The position numbers and the translations under genes were made by a program. A stretch of 64,000 bases of DNA from Branchiostoma floridae (lineage: Eukaryota > Chordata > Leptocardii > Amphioxiformes > Branchiostomatidae), in the NCBI RefSeq assembly GCF_000003815.2, contig NC_049980.1, positions 28,077,273 to 28,141,272 of the forward strand. The letters run 5' to 3'. How positions within the stretch are numbered: the stretch's first letter is position 1; each line of letters starts with the position of its first letter. The notes below the pieces were generated by a model. That model made no database searches, was not told the origin of the DNA, and worked only from the letters and a program-made list of their open reading frames with translations. Below are positions 36,201 to 48,200 of this stretch, one piece after another.

Positions 36201-39200
36201 GCTGCTGCAATGGTCTGGACACCCTCCAGCTGCAAAAAAGTCTTTGTTCAAATCTCTGCATTAATTTTATTCATTGCGAGCTTCCTTAGCTCCTGAAGGT
36301 TTCGTAATGATGACAAACGAGAAGAAAATCGTTCTCTAAGTCCACAGTTTGTTGACTGTCATCTGTCAAACTTGTGGTCGCTCAGCATTCTGCAGCCTCT
36401 TGAGTAGGGAGAGCATTTTGCCTGGCTAGTTGTTCGCGCTTTTGGAGACAACTGTTTAGACGAGTACACCGTTGCGGTGTATACATACAATTCTTAACTT
36501 CGCTATTGTAAAGCTTAATAAGTCATGAATCATCCTTTTTAGCAAACCATACACCACTTTGCGTGTGTGTTAAGAGGGCTAGATGCTAAGGAGAACATTT
36601 TGTTTGGCTAGTTGCTCCCATCTCGCCGAAACGACACATGGTAGCACACATCGCGTATGCGATTGTTATACAGTTAGCCAAATCAGTTATATCACTGTTA
36701 ACTAGCTATGAACTCTGTCATGAACTATCTTTTAGCAAACCATACACCACTGCGAGTGTGTAGATCCCAGAGAGAACACTTTTTTGCTGGCTAGTTGTTC
36801 CATGTTGCCGAAACAACACATGGTAGCACAGACATGTCTACGGTTTCTATACTTTTCTTAATCAGTTCACTATTAGCTAACTATAGGGATCAAAGTCATT
36901 TTTGTCATGAATTGTCTCTTAGCAAACCATACATCACTGTGTCTGTGTTAAAAGTGCTAGATACCAAGGGAGAACACTTTTTTTCCGGCTAGTTGCTTCC
37001 CGTCTTGCCGAAACGACACATGGTAGCTATATAGCCCATGCCATGTATATAGTTGCTATACCTTTCTTAGTCAGTTTACTATTAGCTAACTATAGGCATT
37101 GAAAAGTCCGTTCTATCATGAATAATCATTTAGCAAACAATATACTGCTATTTATTTGTTTATCAAACTTTACCATCACAATGGAGGTGGAGCCAAACAA
37201 AATGCACAGCCTTGATAATGTAAGACAAAATTGTACCAACAGTAACATTTAGAAGCAAAGTAGTATAACTTAATACATTACAGATACAATACACTAAAAC
37301 ACAGCATAACTTAATACACTACAAAAAATATAAACACAAAGCAATGAAACATGAATACCAGGCAATGGCAGCCAGAGCCTAGAGAGTGCATTTTTCTGGT
37401 TAGTTTTTCCCGCCTTTAAGACATAACTTATTTGGACCTGTACACCGTACAGTGTATACATACACGCTAATCTTAACCACTTCGCTATTATAACATGACA
37501 GCTTTTTATAGAGAGTGGCCAGTTGTTCCCATCTCTCCAAACCATATACTGCTGTCAGAGAGTGAATTTTTCTGATTGACTCCTATCTCTCCAAACTATG
37601 GCTCTGCATGTCGCCAGAGGCCGGAGAATGCATTTTTCAGGCTAGTTGTTCCCATCTCTCCGAGATAACTCAGACGTAAGTCCCACGCCAAGTCCAGCCA
37701 TGCCTGACGCAGGATGCGCCAAATTGGGACCATACAGGAGGACTGTTGTGTGCGCAACAAGACAATGATATCAAAGGGAGTCTGGGTGGAAACGAATTAC
37801 GTGCCGCCATTATCAGGTGCATGTCGCGCACGTGAAGTGACCTATGGGGAAGGGGGCAGGAACCACGCAGGGTTTGTCAGTATGTGCGAGCAGATAGGAC
37901 GAGTAACGGGCCCGGTCTGTTAACGGAACAGCTTCGTTGGGTGAACTTGTTGCACCCCATTGCCACTAGAGGTTTTTAACCGCCCTGCGACCACTGAGTG
38001 ACTTGACCACTCAACGAATTTCGTAAAGATAAATAATGATTTTATTCCCGTTTATCTGTTTTATAGTCTTCTAAAATCGTACATCTTCCAATTATTAAAT
38101 CAAGGGTCTCACAAACACATGGTCACAGTTGGATCGTCCTGTCGTGGCAATGCTAGTACGGGTCTATTTTACATGTAGCCTGTACTGGCACTTTCAATGT
38201 GTCATGGGGAGGAACCCCCGAGACATAACGTATCAACATTATTTGATTGTGAAGCTTGAATAGTTAGTGGGAAAACTTTAAAAAATCATATTTCAGCTTT
38301 ATTTACATCAGTCATCCCAGCAATTAAATGTGAGAATTAAATGTGAGAAACTTCTACCTTAAAATAAGAAAGGGAATCGAAGAAAAACATTCTTAATTCC
38401 TTCATAGTTATCACTCAACATTAACATATCCCTCTAAAATACTGAATAACAAGTAGAAACATTTGCTAGATTAGGCACTTACCTTTGTACTATATATACC
38501 CTTGCAACTAGCCTACGGGCAAGAATTTGCAAATAAGTTGATTATGTTATGTTGGACAAAATACAGGTCAAGATCTGCTCACCATTGAAACAAAACGTTG
38601 ATGATTCCCTCGATTTTCGATGGTCCTAATACAGATGAGGTTCGTTTCAAACAATGTCAAGTACAGTACAAAATCATCATCTTTGTGTCAATGCAATCCT
38701 AGTGCAGTGAGAGGAGATAAGGTAATTAATTAGAGGTTTGTCGCGCGTGCATCGGAAGCTCCATTCAGGGCGGCACAGGTGCGCGACAAACCCGCAACTT
38801 CCACGGAGGGGCAGATAAATCACAACTTCCCACTGCAATCAACAAGTTTCCGGCAGCACTCGGGGAGGTTTGTTGCTCCAACAAAGTTAGAACGAGCACA
38901 CTATGGTAGGAGATGCGCTTCGTTATGTAAAAAACGTCAAACTGTGAACTACATAGGAAAATCTTGATATTTCAATTATTTAAAGAAAGAAAGTTTGCGT
39001 AAAAATTAAAATGGCTGCACATCTCATGGAAATGAGGTACAACGGGGGATGCGCTTTAACTCTAAAATCATTAAACTATTCTTAAAAATTAATCATTCAG
39101 CTGTAAAATAATTGCATTACTACTTGGAACGAGCATGTAAAGGTACAGTGTAGGATATGCGCTTCAACGCTATCGATCAAGTCCAACCATTCTAAATCAT

Positions 39201-42200
39201 TACGTATACACGAAAAACTTTAGATAATGTTTGAATGATCCAAAGTGAGGTATAGTTTGCCAATCAACTGTAAAATGATTGAATGAGTTTACGGAGCGAG
39301 CATCCAGAGGTACAAACATATAGGAGATGTGCTTCAACTATAAAAACGTCAAATATTTGACAATGTTTTTTTGAAACCAGGAAGCATCTGATTACATTTC
39401 AATGGTCCATAAGTAAGGTATAGTTTGCCATTTGGCTGTAAGAAAGAGCAAACAAACTATGAGTCACCGTTCTGATCTTGGAGCAGTAAAGGTAGTGATT
39501 AAAGTACTCGACAGCTGCCAATTCCGATTAGGTGATGGGAAAAGAATGCAGCAAGAAAAGCACCTCTTAACATATCAGTAGGAGAAGACATGTGCAGGGA
39601 GACATCACAGGAAACATGACATTGCGGTATGCAGGAGAACAGGCTGACATTGTCGGAGCACCGACCTGTCTCAGCTTCAAATTTCCCATCTTTGTCGAAA
39701 CACCCTCCCTCAAACACCGGGTACCGTTTAAGGTAAACAATGTGATGTAATGCGGCTACTAGCTACTGTTTGTCAACTTGTGGGAATTTTATTTGATTTT
39801 TACAGCTGATAACCTGTATAATCTCTGATAGAAATGTCTTTATTGACACAACAAAAGTACAGCGACTTTGTAAGGTCTATAACAACTACTTACAGTATAT
39901 ATAAACAGACATTTATGAAAATCTATAGATAGGAATAAGTCAACATATTGATATAAAAGAACAACCGGATACGTTGCTGATACGAACGCTGGCCCATAGA
40001 TTACGAGTGTGATTGCCCCCCCCCCCCCCCTCCCACTACACCCTACCTTAATACAAAGGTTGACATTTGATGCCACACCTGCATGCTATAACTGCTTCTC
40101 TATGATGGGGCCCTACGATAATGCAATTGCATCCTTTATAATCAACTGCGAGAAAAACGGCGACACAAAGGGGCTGCCTGCACAGCACATTTCATGTAGG
40201 CGCTTGTTTCATGCCTAATGACGGCAAAGAATTTTCACTTTAATCGTCGCATCTCGGCCCACCCAAATCTTAATTACCGCCCTTCCTATTAATTTACCAG
40301 TAGACAATGCGGGGAAGTCGCAATAATGGCCAATAACTCCAGAGTTAATACCTAGTGGATGTTATTTCAGTGCAATCTTTCCCGAGGCGATCACGCTATC
40401 ATTCAGATTGGCGCCCCAACATGAAGACTCCGCGTCAAATGGAGAATAAATTACTATCCTGGCCCCGTGAAAAACCTGTACGGTCACTTTTTATAAGAGC
40501 TCATAAGCCACATTAAGCATATCATCCCTGGGGGCAAAATTTGTGGCTGAAGAGAGCGGCATAATTCAGCTCGGGCTTGTATAGTAAATTGGAAATGGTT
40601 AAGGGTAGAATTCACTTTGCCCGCTCCCTGCCACAACACATGTTCGGGTCACCCCGTGCATTAACCTTCCTGGGCAAAACGTCAATCACCTGGTCTCCGC
40701 TGGCACATTCGAGGCTCCTTTGTACTCGGGCCGGCTCGGAAATGGCGAAGACAAATGTGCTACATTACAACTTAAACTGACCATGTGATTGTATTGGATT
40801 CACCTGCTTTGTCGGAGGCTGGGGACGACTTTGTGGCAGAGAAACGCAACAGTGACTTCTACACTCCTCCTCGTGGCATTGATACTAGTACACACGTACA
40901 TGCACAGTAGCCTGATATTTTTAAAACTATTTACCTTAAAGCATGCATTTTAGATATTTAAAATATCTGATTTAGTACGTTAACCCGAAAAGAGACTAAC
41001 ACGCCACATATTACGGGTAACATTACGAGGTTGTTACGTTTTATCATGGATTTGTCACTTTAAATACTTGTGCTCAGTTTGAAAATTTTGCGATCAGCGA
41101 ATTGGATCAAATCGGGCCTTGTCCGGTTTGGTTGATGTCATCTGTAATTAAACAGTTCAAATAGACGGATGGGAACATTCTTATATTATGCAGCTTCCAG
41201 CACATGATACGGTCACGACAATAAACAAACGGCAATAATTCATAGTACAAATCAAAGTACAAGTAGAATAGATAACAGAACGTACAGGTCAGACGAAATG
41301 CCCTGTAACTCGAAGACACCTGTTTCGTATTGCCTCAGCTCGCAACATGACATCATATGATACTTCTGGAGACTGCGCACCTTCTATGAATCTACTGTCT
41401 CCTCCAAGTCTCCACCAGAATATTTTGGTAGCTAAAAAAAACAATACATAGTATACAAACGACCTGAAACATTAAAAGTTATGTCATACATTTGTTTGAT
41501 TATTTGTTAATTAAATCTTACCATCACAATGCTAGGGGAGCCAAAACAGGGGATTGCTCACCTCTGTAAATGTTGCCTCCCCTGGACAAACAAAATAGTA
41601 GGTAAATGATGTGAGAAAGAATCATACATCCTCTTGCTATAAAGAGTTGAAGTTTTCACAAAGATTGGCTTCCAATATTCTCTATCGTACTTAGAAGTTA
41701 TATCAAGGGTTAGCGCAAAAGTTATTATGCTCTGACTAGTTAGCTAAGTTCTCTGGTAAATGTTTCACTCGTTTGTAGTCCCCATAGCATGCTCTCTGGA
41801 CCCTTTAATATCGTCTTTCTTTTGGTCCTCATAATACACTTTTTCTGGCCTTTTCTTTTTGTACTGGGTCGCTTGTACTGCTGGCCCATAACCAGTTTGT
41901 ACGATTCCGACATTTGCCTCAGTAACCACATCTCCGCTGCCTCTGCAGCCTCAAGATGTTTACTTAATGGAGGAGCAACAAACAGATTGTTGTCTTGTTG
42001 TTACTCGATAGGATCTTACCAAAGAGGTAATTAACACAACTACCGGGGCCTTGTTCCTACCACAATCACTCCTAGTTGTGCATGGTGCACAGATTAGTCA
42101 CCAGTAGGCCCAGAGGGAGTCCTCAACTCGCGGGGAGGGGCCTGCGGTCTATGACAAATTGCTTGTTGGCAGGTTGTCGCTACCGGGCTTGAGCGTAATA

Positions 42201-45200
42201 TGACTGCACCAATGGATCCTGTGCATGTGCATGTCGGGGGAATAAACACGACGGCAGACCACACAGAGCAGGGGCGCGGGAGTAGGGGTCTCCCACACAT
42301 TACATCGTGTACACCGACCGATCTATGGTCAAGACAAATGACGAGGCAAGGGCTCTGTATATACACCTGTACAATGTCCAATGTGAATGTCGGTGATCGT
42401 GTTGCACTCGTGTCTCAATACGAAAGGTAAACATCACCAGGCAACGTACAGAATGGTCAAATGCGTACGTTCCAGCGACGGGAAAATTCGTTTACGTTTT
42501 TACTAAAAAATCATAGAAAGTCATATGATAGTTTGAACTATTCATGCGTCCTGTAAGTAGGTTTTGGTGCAGGTATAATTGGGATAATAGTGACTTTTTA
42601 ACAACTTAACATTGATGAAAGCGCTTCACGCGATTATGAATGTTTATCAAGTTTTATTTTTAACATGATGTGCATAAACGTTAAGCGTCGTAATCAATAA
42701 CTCGTATCTTATGTGTAATGCAATCCCCTGTACACGCCTAGTGTGGAAGTCGCGGAAACACATGTAAAGGAAAGCCTACAAGATAAAAGCATTTAACACC
42801 GGCAACCACGTCCATGCACAGATTTCACGCTGGCCGCCACGGCTCGCCCAGTACACATGCCAGCGCACCCACTTCCACCGCGTTACTGCTCACCTGAGTG
42901 CGTTGATTCAACCAAATTCCCACCACTTCATTTCATTTGATATCTAAAACGCGGACTCGGCGATAATTTCCCCCTCAACAATGGCTCCTTTCTCCGCCTC
43001 CCACAATAGCGCAAATGGGGCCCTCTTTTGTGGATTGAATCAGACCAAGCCAGGGCCAATTTTCCCCGGCTATCGTGATAAGGTGTGCTGGGGAGATACC
43101 TGTTTGCTGAGATAAAGCCAACGCGCAGGTAATTAGACTCATATTTGATTACTTTCAGGCTGAGCGATGTACGGTGTGTATGTATGTATGTATGTGCGCC
43201 CGAGATCGCCTTATCTGATGGCTCGGTATCAGCACTGTCTCCCGGCCGACCAGGCCATTCAGATAGACATCGGGGATGTCTTCATGCCGAGAGAGAGAGG
43301 GAGACTCAGCGAGAGGGAGACAAAGCTCATCTACACACATGCCTGATTGCCTTGCATCTTAGATAGCATTCCGGGCATAAAACGCCTACTCCATTTATAG
43401 GGGGCTCTGCCCCTCTCTTCTTCCATTAAGACTTTCTGACGTGTGTAATTAAGTCTGCATTTGATGGCTTAGATCACGCTGATAGTCAACATGTACACCC
43501 CAGATAATTCATCTGATCAAAGCCGGGGATTCGCTGGTACCATTCTTCTCTTCATTTCACCCTTCATTTTGCCTGTCCTTGAAGTTCTGGGCAATCAATT
43601 TCCCCCCACACTCCCCGCTGACTCCCAGGCTCTCCGCATTCCATCAGGGCTAATTGGGTGGATCAGAACAGATACAGGACGGCGGGAAGGGCCAGATCTG
43701 AATGAACTCCGGACAACTTGGTACACGGATGGAGAGAGGACTGACTTGGTTTGCGCGGGATGGCACAGGCATGCAGTCTTGTAGTGCCACATTAAATGAT
43801 TAGGGGAGAAAATTGCGGACACCGAGTCACATAGTAGAAGCAATTTCTTCAACGCAAGGCCTGGGGCACGATGGCTCTATCTGGAAATGGAGGAATAATT
43901 GATGACACTGTTAGAGCGCACAAGATGTTCAGAACTTTGGTCCTCTCCATGAGAATACATAGTGTAGACTAAGTGCACAGACAGAAGTTGTCCGCTAAAT
44001 AAATCAAACACAAGCATACACCATCCTGCAAACTGGTTGCTCAGAACTCTCATGAGTATACAAACTCAGATTTTAATTACGAGACTCAATACATCTTTGA
44101 AAAACTGAATTGAAAAGATAGACAAACGTCAGCATTTTCAACAGCCAGCGGAGCATGGAAACATATCGCCACCGTTAACAACTATGACCCTCAACACTCT
44201 AACCTTACTTACCTCCACATTGCCCTTGCCTTTGATCAAAAGATACCTGGAAGAGAAAATTGATTCGGAAAAGTTATCTCCTGCTTCTAACCCTTCCACC
44301 CCATAGGAAATAAGACGGTAAATCAAATTGCGCCAGAAAGGAAGACAATCTACTGCTGTCTGATTTTCCCCTTTCATTTCAAGAGAGATTGATTGGCCAC
44401 AAGTTGTTTTATCTCTCCATTTGAGTGGCTTTTTGCATGCCTCCCCTGGTAGTGGAAGAAAGAAACAAGTCAATGTATGGCCTTCCATTTATCTAGCATA
44501 AGGATCCCATCAGATAATGGTTTGGGGCAACAGTACATTAGTACAACACAGGGGTCAGGCCCTTTCTAAATGTTTGATCAAATGTGGTAGTATATAGGAT
44601 CTCCGGGGAATTTGCCTATTTGGCCGTGGAGCGATATTGGCAAAGCCCAGTGTTGAGCTATTACAGGACTAATATTTATTCCCGGTCCTGTCGCCTAAAT
44701 TTATACATGGCCCAAACTGAGAGTACAATTTCTGCATCTGGCCTAATACTAACAGGAATAAAAGCAAGATTCTACATTAAGTGGAATTTCCAACAATCAT
44801 CGTTGCCTGGGACAGCTTTGATGGCGCTTGATGCCGGGTAATCACAACCTGGAGTATTGATCCATATTTCAATCCTTTCAATGGATCTAAATTCAGCTTT
44901 TATGGCTCGGGTTGTATTCTGTGATAAGGAGATTCTAAAAATAAATAGAAGGGAATGATAGGACATAAACCCGATGATGCAACACGCCAGATGACTTTAT
45001 ATCAGCTTTTAGCTCGGCTCGGGCTATTGACATCAGTTTTCCACACTTCTTACTCTATCCACCTCAGTGTCACTCTTCTCTGCCATGAATAAACGTGCAG
45101 ACATACATGCACGGTACTGCTAACGGTAGCACTTCTACTTATTGAAAATAGTAGACTCATCATCAAATATATAAGAAAAGACAAAGACTTATAAATAAAA

Positions 45201-48200
45201 TCACAGTTGATGTACCCGGCCACAGAATGCCATAAAATGATTTTAATACACATTTCAATACATATAGATGTATACTTGTATAACTTAACACATAACTTTG
45301 AAAAACACGTTACACTTAAGGATATTCTATTTGGAATGAATTCAATGTAACATTATATGTTACTATATGTAAGATGAATAAGGGGTTAATTGTGTTAAGT
45401 GATGGATGAATGTGCTACAGTTGAAAACATGTCATGGAAAATCCCCAGCAAAACAGGAGCCTTCTGAGGGGGCCAGATTTAGCCAAGGTTGACTGTTTTC
45501 ACATAGGAGTGAGACCTGTGATCACGGAATGCCACTCTGATTGGCAATACAACAGAAGCCAGTCAGCCATACAGCAGATGCATATGCTGGGCATACAACA
45601 GTCTCGGTCTGACGGCTCTTAGTGGATCCACACATTCTTACATGCAAGCCAAGGTGATCTCATTCTGGGTTAGGTGTCCAGAATGCATGAACTTTTCTGT
45701 CATCTATAGACAGACTCCTAAAGAAATGGTGGCAAGGAGGAACCTTTTTGATCAAGTTACACTTAAATGAATTTTTCATGGAGATTGAGCATCTGTAAGA
45801 ATCTTCTGTAAAAAAGTTTTAGAGTTTCTTTTTCTTGATGTCCCAAATGAAAGCAAAAGCCCTTTCATTTCATTAATCTTTGTTGAAATATTTCTGACAC
45901 AGGCTCATTTACGATATCCAAGGAGCTGACCCTAAGAGCACTTCACAGTTTGGCAGGACATGCACTTTTCATTAGCGCTTGTCGGTCTGCATCAATTACG
46001 TGAACCCAGTCGCTGACAAACCTTAAATTAAATCTATGTCGCCTAATTCGTCTGGGAATTCCTCTATCCACCTGTGGCGAGGGCCTTTGTGTGCCTTGTC
46101 ATTCTGGCAGTCATGCTTTGCTGCTTATGAGGGAGTCCTGATCCCTACATGTTTAATCAGTGTCATGTTTCAGTTGATTAAAGCCCACTCTGTCCTTCAT
46201 AAATGTGATTTCAATGAAGTGAGGCATGTTCCTTGTGTTGTGAGATGGGATTACCAGGTGTCGATACAAACCATCCATTATAATGGACCAGCCTTCGCGG
46301 CATTTTTGTGCTCTGGGGCTTCCTTTTTTGAACACCGGTCACACCTGGACTGAGGAGGGGAAGTGAAAGCATTATACACAGGATGGGGAGATTTCTTTGG
46401 TTGTTTCGCCATAAATAAGACCCCTATGTGGGGTGTCTGTGACTATCATTGGAGGATACCTTATACATTGTTGCCGTGTTGTTTTTACTGTGGTTTCACT
46501 TAAGCTCTCTGTACATTTGGTGTACTGACTTAGTCTCCACCAGTGTCCATACCTTGTTGGAAAAATAGCAGAAATTGGTCAAAAAGACAGATAACATGCC
46601 TGGGGAGTTAGCTGGCCTGGGAATACATGTGCAGTATGTGACCCGGGAGAATCAAAACTGAACTAGAACTCTTCTTGATACATGTCCATTGTATATTGTG
46701 ACAGGTTTCATTGCTTGTCTGTTCTTTATGCAGCTTAGAGCTTGACCTTACTTCATAATCCTCCCTTTCCTGTGATTAGGACGCAGCACGTTTCTGAGGA
46801 CAACATTAATTATACAGTATCATGGGCATAACTGGAATGATGTATCCGTTGACATTTCAAATCTGTCCTCACAGCTTTAGGATATTATGTATGAGAAACC
46901 AGGTGAAAACGATTGGGCTTGAAGGGTTGAGGCTTTAACGACGATGCCAGCTTATCAGCCTAGCATATCAGAATGACCCACATTTAGCAACATTAAAGCC
47001 CGAATTACATGTATATTCTCTCCATCTGCCTATCACAATGGTGTTTTATGCAGCGGTAATACCAGAAAATGGAGTGCAAAGTAACACCCTTTTGCCAAAA
47101 TACCGTCGTAATCTCTGACAGAAAGGGCAGCCATGAATATCTCCACACTCCCCTGGGGCCATATGACTCATACTAAAGTGGAGATTTGGCGCAGTGATTC
47201 AATTCAAATTAATTACCCGAGGTGGATGTTTGCCTTTGTCTGCGATTGACCCTGGGTCAGCTCCTGTCAACTCAGGCCCATTTAGACAGTTTTAGGCACC
47301 CAAATCTGAGACTCCACAAGGATGTGATGGCTGTTGACAAGTCGGGATCATCCTCTGATAACTTCCTGCATTAAAGAATGACAAGAAGTCATCATACCTT
47401 GACACAGCAAATATATGTAGGCTCAACATAAGCACAAAAGTACAAGATGAAAAGCTGATTTTGCTGTAGAATACATCGAATCCTTCTCCAAGGACATATA
47501 GACAATAAAAATGATTGCCACTCCAGGCATTAGGAATGTGGCTGAAGTAAGGACGGTGTGCATATACAACAAAATATCACACTGCACAAAATTGACAGGA
47601 TAATCCAGATCTGCAGCTTATCTGTTGTTCTGGTTATGATTAACCATGTTTGCACTCTCCAGTGTTATTGTTGTGCAGCTGCCTGATTGACAGTTACAAG
47701 CTCAGAAGATGCAACAGGACACTCTGAATGCTGCTTCATCTTGTAGCATAGCTTCAGAAAGAGTCCTGCAAGCTAAAGACACAGTCTGTTTACCCTCTGA
47801 CCCTATTCAAATGTTTTAAGGCATCCTTTTCATAGTTTTAAAAAGGCAGGACAAAGATCAGCAATCTTAGAAAAGGCTAGTCATTTAGCTGGTCATCAAA
47901 AATCATTAGCTGTCCTAAAACACATGTTCACAGGGGCGAGTAGAAACAGTCTCCTGGCTCCAGGGATTCAAACCCAGCAGCTTACAATATTGCTAACTGC
48001 TGCGCCAAAAGGTCGGACCATTTGGCATGGTCAGTTTGACTCAGTGCTTGAACCTTAGCTGCTGATATGAAATATTCAATATTTCAAATTGAATATAGGT
48101 GCATTTTCATCTCAATTTTCTATAAGTACAGTAAAATCGATCAAGTTAATCTTCATTAAGTAAATAAGACTGTTGTCCCTATATCATTATATGTCACATA

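Noticed and set aside
36400-37160. CRISPR-like or satellite-array interpretation of the intron repeats
   Set aside because: Units are long, diverged and tandem without unique spacers, and the genome is eukaryotic.
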